Of a stretch of 64,000 nucleotides of DNA, positions 8,195 through 17,175 are shown piece after piece. The DNA comes from Bacteroidales bacterium (GTDB taxonomy: Bacteria > Bacteroidota > Bacteroidia > Bacteroidales > Bacteroidaceae), in contig SFFB01000001.1 in assembly GCA_004557035.1 (NCBI GenBank), positions 39,150-103,149 on the forward strand. Reading direction: 5' to 3'. Position 1 is the first letter of the stretch; the number at the start of each line of letters is the position of its first letter. A program made the translations under genes and the position numbers. The notes under the pieces were generated by a model, which saw only the letters and a program-made list of their open reading frames with translations, had not been told where the DNA came from and made no database searches.

Positions 8195-9259
8195 TTAGCC
8201 GGCGTTGGAGATGGAAAGGTCGATGACAATCTTGGGACTCACCGGGTCGTTGGTGATGAGCAACACCCGACGGCGTCCCTTGCGGATGCCCTTAAACCGG
8301 CGCGCCTTAATCTTGATTTTGGCAGACTCACCGGGCTTTAGCGTAGACTTGTTCAGGCTCACCTGCAGGCCGGGATTGTACACTTGCAGGGCCAGCACCT
8401 CGAGCGTGGCGGTGCCGGTGTTGGTGAGCGTAACTTCGCGCTTGAGTTCCTTTTTCAAGGCCAAATCGCCCATATAAAGGGCTGTGCTGTCAAGCGTGGC
8501 CTGGGGAAAAGAAGCCGTGGCGACGGTGGCAGTCGCCGTTTCGGGCAGCAGGGTCGCCGAGATGGTGATGGCGTTGTCGGTCGCGACACGATCGCCCTTA
8601 AAGCGACTGAGGAACACCTCGGTCTGCGTGAGCCCGAGGCTGCGCAGATGTTCGCTCTCCAACTGAAGGAGGATACGCCCTGTGCGACCGGGGCGGATGG
8701 AAGCCGGTTCGGTGGCCACGCTCAGATACTTGGGCAGGTGCATGAGTTCGGGCGTGATGGTCTGTCGGCCGGCATTGTAAACGCGAATGACCTTGACAGG
8801 ATGGTCTCCGCGGCGCACGTTGTCAAACTCCACCTGGTCGGCGTCAAGACAAAAGTCGCCCATGTGATAGGGATAGCGTTCGGGACGCTCTTTCACCTCA
8901 AGCACCACGTCGCCGCTCACCGTCAGACGGCGGTCGCCGCGGTTGGTGCAGATGTCGACTATTTTCTCGAAATGACCCAATAGGGCGGCGTCGAACGTCA
9001 CCTTGATGTCGGCCTTCTGTCCCGGGGCTATGGCCGTGCGTGGATAGTCCACTGTGGTGCATCCACAGTCGGGGCGCACGCTCTCAATCACCACGGCGGC
9101 AGTGTCGGTATTGGTGAGCGTAAACACAGCCGAAGCGGGATTTTTCCAAAGCAAAGTGCCCATCTCACGACGCACCTGGTCGAAACGGAACTGGGCCGCC
9201 GACGTCAGCGCACACATGCCGAGCGAAAGAGACAAGAGACGAATATATGCAGACTTCAT
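8195..9259 (-). CDS. exported DUF1573-domain protein
   Basis: From the ATG at 9259 the 354-residue protein has a Sec signal (MKSAYIRLLSLSLGMCALTS). The region after it contains VRPDCGCTTVDYPRTAIAPG, the signature of DUF1573, an immunoglobulin-like fold common in exported Bacteroidetes proteins. A second similar Ig-like unit (VTLTNTGTATLEVLAL...) covers the C-terminal third. The ATG at 9337 is not used because the -7 box lies between it and 9259's mRNA start region poorly fits a 5' extension. Function is unknown; envelope location is inferred. Confidence 0.85.
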   Translation of the reverse strand: MKSAYIRLLSLSLGMCALTSAAQFRFDQVRREMGTLLWKNPASAVFTLTNTDTAAVVIESVRPDCGCTTVDYPRTAIAPGQKADIKVTFDAALLGHFEKIVDICTNRGDRRLTVSGDVVLEVKERPERYPYHMGDFCLDADQVEFDNVRRGDHPVKVIRVYNAGRQTITPELMHLPKYLSVATEPASIRPGRTGRILLQLESEHLRSLGLTQTEVFLSRFKGDRVATDNAITISATLLPETATATVATASFPQATLDSTALYMGDLALKKELKREVTLTNTGTATLEVLALQVYNPGLQVSLNKSTLKPGESAKIKIKARRFKGIRKGRRRVLLITNDPVSPKIVIDLSISNAG

Positions 9260-9388
9260 TTTACAGACATTTTTGACAAGGGCAGGAAGAGGGCAGAAGC
9301 ATTGACACACGTCGCCAAAGCGGCCCCGACTCCACACCCGGGATGAAAAATCAAGAGAATTTATGGAGATGTGTTTTTAATTCAAGGG

Positions 9389-9396
9389 CAAAGGTA
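9389..9396 (-). promoter_or_regulatory. -7 box of the DUF1573 gene
   Basis: The minus strand reads TACCTTTG here. No clear -33 TTTG is present at the expected distance. It overlaps the divergent xth promoter region. Confidence 0.45.
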
Positions 9397-9415
9397 TCAA
9401 AAAATGCTGAAAGGC

Positions 9416-9447
9416 TTTGGATTTTAGGCGCAACTTAGCTACTTTTG
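9416..9447 (+). promoter_or_regulatory. promoter of xth
   Basis: TTTG at 9416-9419, exactly 20 nt, then TACTTTTG at 9440-9447. Predicted start is about 23 nt before the ATG at 9477. Confidence 0.75.
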
Positions 9448-9476
9448 CCTTAATCTATTTGCTATAAATTAACATT

Positions 9477-10226
9477 ATGAAGTTTATATCTTGGAATGTC
9501 AACGGTCTGCGTGCCTGTTGCGGCAAAGGCTTTGGCGAAACGTTTGCCGCACTCGACGCCGACTTTGTCTGCCTGCAGGAAACCAAACTGCAAGAAGGCC
9601 AAATCGACCTGCAGTTTGAGGGCTATCGCAGCTACTGGGACTATGCAGAGAAAAAGGGCTACTCGGGCACCGCGATATTCACGCGCCACACGCCGCTTAG
9701 CGTGACACAGGGCATTGGCCTTGACGAGCACGACAAGGAAGGACGCGTGGTGACGCTCGAATTGGAGCAGTTTTATCTGGTCAATGTCTACGTGCCCAAC
9801 TCGCAAGACGAGCTGCGCCGACTTGACTATCGCATGCAATGGGACGCCGCCTTCAGAGACTATCTCTGCAGACTCGACAGCCATAAACCCGTCATCGTTT
9901 GCGGCGACTTTAACGTGGCCCATCAGGAAATAGATCTCAAAAATCCCAAGACTAACCGCCGCAATGCCGGATTTACCGACGAAGAGCGCGAGAGTTTCGG
10001 CCGTCTGCTCGAGGCCGGTTTTTGCGACACCTTCCGCCACTTCTACCCCACCCTTGAAGGGGCTTACTCGTGGTGGTCATACCGTTTCCGCGCACGCGAA
10101 AAGAACGTGGGGTGGCGCATTGACTACTTCCTCGTTTCGCAGCGGCTCGTGCCGGAACTGAAAAGCGCCAAAATCCATACCGACATAATGGGCTCAGACC
10201 ATTGCCCCGTAGAAATCGAACTCTAA
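9477..10226 (+). CDS. xth: exodeoxyribonuclease III / AP endonuclease
   Basis: The 249-residue protein shows the exonuclease-endonuclease-phosphatase fold motifs in order: SWNVNGLRA, LQETKLQ (metal-binding Glu), VYVPNSQ, CGDFNVAH (Asp/Asn of the active site), WSYRF, and a final SDHCPVEIEL (catalytic Asp-His). It cleaves DNA 5' to abasic sites in base excision repair and trims 3' ends. Length matches the ExoA/Xth family. It is followed 34 nt later by sppA on the same strand. Confidence 0.96.
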   Translation: MKFISWNVNGLRACCGKGFGETFAALDADFVCLQETKLQEGQIDLQFEGYRSYWDYAEKKGYSGTAIFTRHTPLSVTQGIGLDEHDKEGRVVTLELEQFYLVNVYVPNSQDELRRLDYRMQWDAAFRDYLCRLDSHKPVIVCGDFNVAHQEIDLKNPKTNRRNAGFTDEERESFGRLLEAGFCDTFRHFYPTLEGAYSWWSYRFRAREKNVGWRIDYFLVSQRLVPELKSAKIHTDIMGSDHCPVEIEL

Positions 10227-10260
10227 ACCTTCAACCTCTTTCTTTCCTGATATACCTTTT

Positions 10261-12021
10261 ATGAAAGCTTTCTTCAAACAAGTGCTGGCCGTCATCGTCG
10301 GTTCGCTGATTGTCTCGGTGTTCACCTCTGTGATGTTCCTCGTGATGCTTTTCTCTATGATGGCCTCGGCCGACCAGCGGCCCACCATCACCCAGGGTAC
10401 GGTCTTGCACCTCAATCTCAACGGTGTGATCGAAGAGCGCTATACGGCCAGTCCGCTAGATGCCTTCTTCAACTCGGAAGCATTAAACAACCAAGGGCTC
10501 AACGATATTCTCAAGGCCATCAAGGTGGCGGCCAAGGACGACCGCATCGAGGGCATCTACGTGGAGGCAGGCTTGCTGAGCGCCGACTTTGCCTCGGTCG
10601 AGGAAATCCGTAAGGCACTGACCGATTTCAAAAAGACCGGCAAATTCGTGATGGCTTATGGCGAGAACTACACACAAGGGGCCTACTACGTGGCCAGCAC
10701 GGCAGACAGCATTTTCATTAACCCCGGCGGCATGATAGACTGGCGAGGCATTGCCGCCACCCCGATGTTTTATAAAGAACTGCTCGACAAAATCGGCGTA
10801 AAGATGCAAGTGTTCCGCGTGGGCACATACAAGAGCGCCGTGGAGCCTTACACCGGTACCGAAATGAGCGAAGCCAACCGCGAACAGATGCAGAGTTTCA
10901 TCAACGACATATGGACAGTGGTGTGCAAAGACGTGAGTGCGTCGCGAAACATTCCGGTAGACTCGCTCAACGCCATTGCCGACCGCTATGCCACCTTTAC
11001 CGCCGTGGAAGACTACGTGAAGCAGGGACTGGTTGACGGCACGGCATATATAGACGAAATGCGCGACCGACTGCAGAGTCGCGTAAGCGAAAGTCTGAAC
11101 CTCGTCGAAGCTGCCGACCTGGCTCTCTGCTATGAAGACGAAAGCGACGAAGACGGCGAGATTGCCATCTATTATGCCTTTGGCGACATTGTGGGCGCCG
11201 AAGGCGGCGGCCTGATGGGCGGCGGTAACCTCATCGTTGGCCCGGAAGTGGTGAAAGACCTTGACCGCCTGGCCGACGACGACAACGTCAAGGCCGTGGT
11301 GCTCCGCATCAACTCAGGCGGCGGTAGCGCCTTTGCCTCCGAACAAATGTGGCGCGCCGTGGAGCAACTCAAGAAAAAGAAACCCGTCGTCGTGTCTATG
11401 GGCGGCTATGCTGCCTCAGGCGGCTACTACATAGCCTGTGGCGCTGACTTCATCGTGGCCGAACCGACCACCCTTACCGGCAGCATCGGCATCTTTGGTA
11501 TGGTGCCCGACCTGAGCGGTCTGATGACGGAAAAGCTCGGTCTGCACGTGGACGTGGTCAAGACCAACGAAGCCTCTGACTTCGGCGTGATTGACCGGCC
11601 GTTCACTGCCGCCGAAAGTCAGGCGATGCAGCAATACGTGGAGCGCGGCTACCGGCTCTTCCTCAAGCGCGTGGCCGACGGCCGTCACTTGACCACAGCC
11701 TATACCGACAGCATTGCCCAAGGCCGCGTATGGACCGGCCGACAGGCGCTCAACCTGAAACTGGTGGACAAACTCGGCACGCTCGACGACGCCATCAAGG
11801 TGGCGGCCAAGAAGGCCAACATCAGACAATACCGCCTGGCAGACTATCCCGCGCCTGCCAACTGGCTCGACCAACTGATGGGCGAGTATAAAGACGACTA
11901 TATGGAACGAGAGGTCAGAACTACCTTAGGCCAATATTATCAACCGCTCCGCTTCGTCTTGAAACTCAAAGGCACCGACTGCCTGCAGGCCCGTATGCCC
12001 TTCGAACCGCAACTGCATTAA
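10261..12021 (+). CDS. sppA: signal peptide peptidase SppA, 67-kDa type
   Basis: The 586-residue protein has an N-terminal membrane anchor (about residues 8-35) and two tandem S49 peptidase domains. The catalytic lysine fits K191 in GTYKSAVEPYTG of the first domain and the nucleophile S386 in GGYAASGGYY of the second, the split arrangement of E. coli SppA. It degrades cleaved signal peptides in the membrane. The order xth-sppA-lpxK-phosphorylase has short gaps or overlaps, suggesting a shared transcript. Confidence 0.95.
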   Translation: MKAFFKQVLAVIVGSLIVSVFTSVMFLVMLFSMMASADQRPTITQGTVLHLNLNGVIEERYTASPLDAFFNSEALNNQGLNDILKAIKVAAKDDRIEGIYVEAGLLSADFASVEEIRKALTDFKKTGKFVMAYGENYTQGAYYVASTADSIFINPGGMIDWRGIAATPMFYKELLDKIGVKMQVFRVGTYKSAVEPYTGTEMSEANREQMQSFINDIWTVVCKDVSASRNIPVDSLNAIADRYATFTAVEDYVKQGLVDGTAYIDEMRDRLQSRVSESLNLVEAADLALCYEDESDEDGEIAIYYAFGDIVGAEGGGLMGGGNLIVGPEVVKDLDRLADDDNVKAVVLRINSGGGSAFASEQMWRAVEQLKKKKPVVVSMGGYAASGGYYIACGADFIVAEPTTLTGSIGIFGMVPDLSGLMTEKLGLHVDVVKTNEASDFGVIDRPFTAAESQAMQQYVERGYRLFLKRVADGRHLTTAYTDSIAQGRVWTGRQALNLKLVDKLGTLDDAIKVAAKKANIRQYRLADYPAPANWLDQLMGEYKDDYMEREVRTTLGQYYQPLRFVLKLKGTDCLQARMPFEPQLH

Positions 12022-12026
12022 GGCCA

Positions 12027-13076
12027 ATGCTGAGTCCGATGTGTCTGCTCTGGCCCTTTGCCGTGGTCTACGACGCGGTGACGAGTGTGCGTAACCTGCT
12101 TTTCGACAAAGGCATCCTGCCTGAGCGGCAGTTTGACGTACCGGTCATCGCCGTAGGCAACCTGGCCGTGGGAGGCACGGGGAAAACACCGCATACGGAG
12201 TACCTCATCCGCTTGCTCAAAGACCGAAACGCGGCGATGCTGAGCCGTGGCTACGGGCGGCAGACAAAGGGTTACAGACTGGCGACGGGCGGGACGACGG
12301 CCGAAGAGATTGGCGACGAACCCTTTCAAATCAAACACAAGATGCCGGACTGCATCGTGGCCGTAGACGAACAAAGATGCCGTGGTATTGAGCGACTACG
12401 GCAAGACACGCCGGCAGATGTCGTGGTGCTTGACGACGCTTTCCAGCACAGGCACGTCAAGGCCGGCCTCTACATTCTGCTGACCGACTTTGCACGGCTT
12501 TATTGCCACGACTGGCTCATGCCGGCCGGCCGACTTCGGGAGTCGGCAAGAGGGGCAAAAAGAGCAGACATCATCATTGTCACCAAGTGCCCGCCTCAAC
12601 TCTCTGAAGCCGAGCAGGCCCAAATTGTCAAGAAGTTGTCGCCCCGGACCGGTCAAAAGGTGTTTTTCACGACTTTTGTTTATGGCAGCCCCTATCCGCT
12701 CTTTCCCGAGGAGGCCACGCCTTGTCCCGGTCTAAAGAACCGGCCGGTCCTGACCATCACCGGCATTGCCCGTCCGGCGCCGCTTTATGCCCATCTCGAG
12801 AGCCAGGGGGCCGAAGTGAAGCCCCGGCGTTTTGCCGACCACCATCACTTTTCAGACCAAGACCTTGAGCAACTCAACCAAGCCTTTGAGGCACTCGGCA
12901 AAGAGGCCTTGGCCCTCACCACAGAGAAAGACGCAGCCCGCTTTTTGGCCCAAGCCCCGAAACTGTCGCAACGGCTTCGACGCCGGCTCTACGTGCAACC
13001 CATCGAGGTGCGTTTTATTGACAATCATCATCATGAATTCAACCATATCATCACCGACTATGCTTCAAAAGATTAA
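12027..13076 (+). CDS. lpxK: tetraacyldisaccharide 4'-kinase
   Basis: The 349-residue protein has an N-terminal hydrophobic segment and the modified Walker A VGNLAVGGTGKTPHTEYL (P-loop 49-54), followed by the SRGYGR and DDAFQHR motifs typical of LpxK. It phosphorylates the 4' position of the lipid A precursor at the inner face of the cytoplasmic membrane, so the organism makes lipid A. It starts 5 nt after sppA, and its 3' end overlaps the next gene by 17 nt. Confidence 0.96.
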   Translation: MLSPMCLLWPFAVVYDAVTSVRNLLFDKGILPERQFDVPVIAVGNLAVGGTGKTPHTEYLIRLLKDRNAAMLSRGYGRQTKGYRLATGGTTAEEIGDEPFQIKHKMPDCIVAVDEQRCRGIERLRQDTPADVVVLDDAFQHRHVKAGLYILLTDFARLYCHDWLMPAGRLRESARGAKRADIIIVTKCPPQLSEAEQAQIVKKLSPRTGQKVFFTTFVYGSPYPLFPEEATPCPGLKNRPVLTITGIARPAPLYAHLESQGAEVKPRRFADHHHFSDQDLEQLNQAFEALGKEALALTTEKDAARFLAQAPKLSQRLRRRLYVQPIEVRFIDNHHHEFNHIITDYASKD

Positions 13077-13872
13077 AAACACGGCCGAATGGATACGTTG
13101 CCACACCAAGAGCCGCCCCTTGACGGCCATCATACTCGGCACCGGACTGGGCCGACTCGCCCAAGAGATTGACGTCATCGACGCCTTTGCTTATCAAGAC
13201 ATCCCTAATTTCCCGGTCTCGACCGTCGAAGGTCATCACGGCCGCCTGCTGTTTGGCCGCCTGGGTGGTAAAGAGATTATGGCGCTTGAGGGAAGGTTTC
13301 ATTATTATGAGGGTTACGACATGAAGACTGTCACTTTCCCCATCCGCGTCATGTATGAGCTGGGCATCCAGAACCTTTTCGTCAGCAACGCCTCGGGTGG
13401 CCTCAACCCGAAGTTTAGCGTGGGCGACCTGATGCTTATCACCGACCACATCAACTTTATGCCCGAGCATCCGCTCCACGGTCCCAACTTCCCCACAGGA
13501 CCTCGCTTCCCCGACATGCACCAGGTCTATGACAAGGCTTTCCTTGACCAGGCGCGCGAAATTGCACGGGAGAAAGGCATCAAGGTGCAGGAGGGCGTGT
13601 ATATCGCCACTCAGGGTCCCACGTTTGAGACGCCGGCCGAATACAGAATGTTCCGCACCTTTGGCGGCGACGCCGTGGGCATGAGCACCGTACCCGAAGT
13701 CATCGTGGCCCGCCACAGCGGCATGCGTGTGTTTGGCATCAGCGTGATTACGGATATGGGCGTGGGCGACGACATACCGGAGGTGAGCCACGAGGAAGTA
13801 CAGCGTGCCGCCAATGCCGTACAGCCGCTTATGGCCGATATATTCAGAGAAATCATCAAACGTCAACCTTAA
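13060..13872 (+). CDS. purine nucleoside phosphorylase, trimeric (inosine/guanosine) type
   Basis: The 270-residue protein contains GTGLGRLA, HHGRLLFG, GRFHYYEGYD, SNASGGLNP, GPTFETPAEYRMFR, and GDAVGMSTVPEV, the order of motifs in low-molecular-mass PNPs. It cleaves purine nucleosides with phosphate for salvage. The ATG at 13060 is preferred because the protein then begins as most family members do; an in-frame ATG at 13033 would add nine residues. Either way it overlaps lpxK (17 or 44 nt), implying translational coupling. A strong terminator follows. Confidence 0.92.
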   Translation: MLQKIKNTAEWIRCHTKSRPLTAIILGTGLGRLAQEIDVIDAFAYQDIPNFPVSTVEGHHGRLLFGRLGGKEIMALEGRFHYYEGYDMKTVTFPIRVMYELGIQNLFVSNASGGLNPKFSVGDLMLITDHINFMPEHPLHGPNFPTGPRFPDMHQVYDKAFLDQAREIAREKGIKVQEGVYIATQGPTFETPAEYRMFRTFGGDAVGMSTVPEVIVARHSGMRVFGISVITDMGVGDDIPEVSHEEVQRAANAVQPLMADIFREIIKRQP

Positions 13873-13899
13873 AACGGAATTATTTTCCGTCCGTCATAC

Positions 13900-13937
13900 A
13901 TCGGAGGTCCTGCCCGGCAGGAGACTCCGATTTTTTC
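13900..13937 (+). terminator. terminator of the xth-sppA-lpxK-PNP cluster
   Basis: ATCGGAG and CTCCGAT plus inner GTCCTGCC/GGCAGGA pairing give a long hairpin followed by T6. Confidence 0.88.
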
Positions 13938-13960
13938 TAACAAACCTTTCAAACTTTACT

Positions 13961-14893
13961 ATGGCTTTTCACATTCCCCCCGGCGCGATGCGCGGTTTGC
14001 ACTCACCGGGCACCCGCGGTCTCATCTTCGGTCTCACCGCAGCCGTGTTTTATGGTCTCATCCCCACATTCACTCTGCCGATTTGTGGCGAGATGGGGCA
14101 GGACAATCCCAACGCCATGTCGACGATGTCGATATTGTTTTACCGCTTTATGATTGCCTCGGTGATTATGGCAGTCTTGATGCTGATCAAGCGCCGCTCG
14201 TTCCGCATAAGCCGCGGCGAGATTGTGACGCTGATGTATCTGGCCTTCTTGTCTGACGGTGCGGCCATGTTCCTGCTGGCCGGTTATCCGTATATGTCGT
14301 CGGGCGTGGCCACGACGCTGCATTTCATGTACCCCGTCTTGACCGCCGTCTTGATGATGCTATATTATAATGAGTCGCGACGTCCCGCCTCCATTATGGC
14401 CGTAATTATGGCCGTGGGTGGCGTAGCCGTACTCTCGTGGCCCACCGAAGGCTCCCAGGTAGCTTTCAGAGGTGTGGTGCTCGAACTCATCTCGGCAGCC
14501 TGCTTCGCGCTCTATCTCATCCGCGTCAACAGGTCGCGCGTGGCCAATATGGAAGGCTTGAAACTGACGTTTTACATCGTCTTCTTCGGAGCGCTGATAT
14601 TTGGCGCCGAAGCTTTCAGACAAGAGAGTTTCCAGCTTATTACCACCCCAACTCAGGCGGCCGACCTCGTTTTGCTTGGCCTGCTCTGTACCGTCGTGAC
14701 CAACCTCAGCCTCGTGATTTCGGTAAAGAACATCGGCTCGACGATGACGGCCGTGCTCGGGTCGATGGAGCCGCTGACGGCTGTGATTATGGGCGCCGTA
14801 TTTTTCGGTGAGGCCATCACTTGGAACATCATCCTGGGCTTTTTCCTCATTATCCCCGCCGTGGTCATCGTTATTCTGACACGCAACAGATAG
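13961..14893 (+). CDS. EamA/DMT-family transporter
   Basis: From the ATG at 13961 (which follows the terminator) the 310-residue protein shows about ten hydrophobic segments arranged as two EamA repeats; the second repeat begins near GVVLELISAACFALYLIRV and ends with PLTAVIMGAVFFGEAITW, the usual conserved Glu-containing segment. Such drug/metabolite transporters export amino acids or other small metabolites; the substrate cannot be read here. The upstream in-frame ATG at 13805 lies inside the phosphorylase gene and is rejected. Confidence 0.88.
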   Translation: MAFHIPPGAMRGLHSPGTRGLIFGLTAAVFYGLIPTFTLPICGEMGQDNPNAMSTMSILFYRFMIASVIMAVLMLIKRRSFRISRGEIVTLMYLAFLSDGAAMFLLAGYPYMSSGVATTLHFMYPVLTAVLMMLYYNESRRPASIMAVIMAVGGVAVLSWPTEGSQVAFRGVVLELISAACFALYLIRVNRSRVANMEGLKLTFYIVFFGALIFGAEAFRQESFQLITTPTQAADLVLLGLLCTVVTNLSLVISVKNIGSTMTAVLGSMEPLTAVIMGAVFFGEAITWNIILGFFLIIPAVVIVILTRNR

Positions 14894-14920
14894 CAACGGC
14901 CTATCATTAAACGAATTGTC

Positions 14921-14957
14921 GTCTCTCTGCAGACTCTCCCGACATCTGCGGAGAGAC
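14921..14957 (+). terminator. weak hairpin between the EamA and lrgA-like genes
   Basis: GTCTCTCTGCAGA and TCTGCGGAGAGAC form a stem followed only by ATTT. It could be a weak terminator or a leader hairpin. Confidence 0.4.
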
Positions 14958-15000
14958 ATTTGCCACATACCAAGATTATTTCACTAAACACAAAACGACT

Positions 15001-15381
15001 ATGATGATCCGCCAGCTGGCCATTCTTTTCGGCTGTCTTGCTTTGGGCGAACTGCTCATCTTTTTCACCGGCATCCCATTGCCTTCCAGCATCATCGGGA
15101 TGCTGCTTCTCACCCTTTTGCTCCAACTCCGCGCCATCCGCCTTGAGTGGGTGCAGACACTGGCCGACTTTTTGGTGGCCAACATCGGCTTCTTCTTTGT
15201 GCCGCCCGGCGTGGCCATCATGTGCCACTTTAAGCTCATCAAAGCCGAGTTGCTCCCTATCATAGTGGCATCGGTGGTTTCGACCGTGCTGGTGCTGGCC
15301 GTGACGGGCTGGGTGCATCAACTGTATGGCAAGGCTACTCACAGTGATTTCGAAGAAGAAGAGGAAGGAGGTGCACAATGA
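15001..15381 (+). CDS. CidA/LrgA-family membrane protein
   Basis: The 126-residue protein has four hydrophobic segments and the family motif GIPLPSSIIGMLLL, then FFVPPGVAIM. CidA/LrgA proteins are holin-like membrane proteins linked to murein hydrolase control or to export of small organic acids. It overlaps the LrgB-like gene by 4 nt (ATGA), so the two are translationally coupled and probably form one complex. The tail is acidic. Confidence 0.9.
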   Translation: MMIRQLAILFGCLALGELLIFFTGIPLPSSIIGMLLLTLLLQLRAIRLEWVQTLADFLVANIGFFFVPPGVAIMCHFKLIKAELLPIIVASVVSTVLVLAVTGWVHQLYGKATHSDFEEEEEGGAQ

Positions 15382-16073
15382 AGGCGTATTTCTCCAATGA
15401 GTTTTTCCTGATTGCCCTCACTTTCGGCTCCTATTTTCTGGGCAAACTGTTGAGGCGCAAGACAGGCTGGGTGGTGATGAACCCTATCTTGGTGTCGATA
15501 GCCACGGTGATTACATTTCTTTGGGCTATGGACATCAGCTACGAGATCTACAACAAGGGCGGCCAGATGATAGAGTTTTGGCTTCGTCCGGCGGTGGTGG
15601 CCCTCGGTGTCCCCTTGTATCTGCAACTGAGCCGCATCAAGCGCCAGCTGGTCCCCATTCTGCTTTGCGAGTTGGCGGGTTGCGTGGTCGGGATTGTCTC
15701 TGTGGTGTGGATTGCCAACGAGATGGGTGCTTCGCGAGAGGTCATCCTGTCGCTGGCGCCTAAATCGGTGACGACGCCCATAGCGATGGAGGTGACGGAC
15801 AGCATTGGCGGCATCCCTTCGCTTACAGCCGCCGTGGTGGTCTGCGTCGGACTGTTTTGTGCGGTATGCGGCTACAAGACGATGGGATTTGCCCGTGTAC
15901 GTGGCTCTGTGGCCCAAGGTCTTTCAATGGGCACAGCCGCCCACGCCTTAGGCACAGCCACCTCGATGGACCGTAGTCGCCTTCAGGGCGCTTATGCCAG
16001 TCTCGGTCTGACGCTCAACGGCATTCTCACCTCATTGCTCACGCCCTGCATCATACCGATACTCAACGTTTAG
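15378..16073 (+). CDS. CidB/LrgB-family membrane protein
   Basis: The 231-residue protein has multiple hydrophobic segments and LAPKSVTTPIAMEV, the LrgB signature, then GTAAHALGTATSM near the C-terminus. It is the partner of the LrgA-like protein encoded immediately upstream. In Bacteroidetes and plants members of this pair are implicated in glycolate or pyruvate transport rather than lysis; which applies here is unknown. Its gene converges on rpoD. Confidence 0.9.
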   Translation: MKAYFSNEFFLIALTFGSYFLGKLLRRKTGWVVMNPILVSIATVITFLWAMDISYEIYNKGGQMIEFWLRPAVVALGVPLYLQLSRIKRQLVPILLCELAGCVVGIVSVVWIANEMGASREVILSLAPKSVTTPIAMEVTDSIGGIPSLTAAVVVCVGLFCAVCGYKTMGFARVRGSVAQGLSMGTAAHALGTATSMDRSRLQGAYASLGLTLNGILTSLLTPCIIPILNV

Positions 16074-16094
16074 GCTGCGGCCCATAAATATAGA

Positions 16095-16147
16095 AAAAGA
16101 CATCGCGCACATCCGCCTGCTCTCAGGGCAGCGAATGTGCGCGATAT
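16095..16147 (-). terminator. terminator between rpoD and the lrgB-like gene
   Basis: ATCGCGCACAT and ATGTGCGCGAT form an 11-bp stem. On the minus strand it runs into TCTTTTTC, so it fits an rpoD terminator. Confidence 0.7.
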
Positions 16148-16185
16148 GTGTTGTCGGGCTAAAGACCGATGTGTCGGGAATGGAT

Positions 16186-17046
16186 TTAGCCGAGATACTT
16201 CATAAGGATTTTAATGTTGGAAGCCTCACGCAAGCGGCGGAGAGCACGCTCTTTGATCTGGCGGACGCGCTCACGGGTGAGGTTGAGGCTGTTGGCCACT
16301 TCTTCAGCCGTCATTTCGTTTCGTCCGATACCGAAGAGCATTTTGAGCACCTGACGTTCGCGGTCGGTGAGCGTAGCGAGAGCAGCTTCGAGGTCAGAGG
16401 CGAGCGACTCTTTCTCCATCTGGTTGTCTGTGCCCGGCGCACTCTCGTCGGTCATAATATCAATGAGGCTGTTGGAGTCGTCGTCCTGGAACGGGGCATC
16501 GACCGAGACTTTCTTGCCATTCGTGCCGAGCGCCTCCTGCACCTTGCTGATGTCGGTCTCGAGGATGTCGGCCAACTCTTGTGCAGAGGGACGACGCTCA
16601 AACTCCTGCTCGAAGTTGACGATGGCTTTAGTGAGTTTGCTCTGGAAGCCCACTTGATTGAGAGGCATACGGACGATGCGGCTTTGCTCTGAGATGGCCT
16701 GCAGGATGCTTTGTCTGATCCACCACACGGCGTAGCTGATAAACTTAAATCCGCGTGTTTCGTCAAACTTCTTGGCAGCCTTGATGAGTCCGAGGTTACC
16801 TTCGTCGATGAGGTCGTTGAGTGCGAGGCCCTGATTTTGGTATTGTTTGGCCACGGATACGACAAAGCGCAGGTTGGCTCTTGTGAGTTTTTCGAGCGCT
16901 TCGCGGTCGCCTTTATGGATGCGTTGTGCAAGCTCCACTTCCTCATCTGTCGAGATGAGTTCCTCACGTCCGATTTCCACCAAATACTTATCAAGAGCCG
17001 CGCTTGAGCGGTTCGTGATGCTCTTGTTAATTTTTAATTGACGCAT
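16186..17046 (-). CDS. rpoD: primary RNA polymerase sigma factor
   Basis: The 286-residue protein has region 1.2 (DKYLVEIGREELIS), region 2 with LRFVVSVAKQYQNQGL and GFKFISYAVWWIRQSI, region 3 and region 4 ending with EVANSLNLTRERVRQIKERA. It lacks the long region 1.1 and the non-conserved insert, as is typical of the short Bacteroidetes primary sigma that recognises TTTG/TAnnTTTG promoters. A TATTTTTG box on the minus strand at 17066-17073 is its probable -7. All promoters called in this window should be read by it. Confidence 0.97.
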   Translation of the reverse strand: MRQLKINKSITNRSSAALDKYLVEIGREELISTDEEVELAQRIHKGDREALEKLTRANLRFVVSVAKQYQNQGLALNDLIDEGNLGLIKAAKKFDETRGFKFISYAVWWIRQSILQAISEQSRIVRMPLNQVGFQSKLTKAIVNFEQEFERRPSAQELADILETDISKVQEALGTNGKKVSVDAPFQDDDSNSLIDIMTDESAPGTDNQMEKESLASDLEAALATLTDRERQVLKMLFGIGRNEMTAEEVANSLNLTRERVRQIKERALRRLREASNIKILMKYLG

Positions 17047-17175
17047 ATTATCCCAATTTCAGGTGCAAAAATACTATTTTTTTGCGGCTTAAATCTATTT
17101 CTTATCAAAAAACGATGAAGGCGGTGCAGCCTTTGCTGCACCACCTCTTGATGTCGTATGAAAGAGTCGGCTCGC

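Noticed and set aside
13805..13960. N-terminal extension of the EamA transporter
   Set aside because: The frame starts inside the phosphorylase gene and crosses a strong terminator; the ATG at 13961 gives a normal family start.
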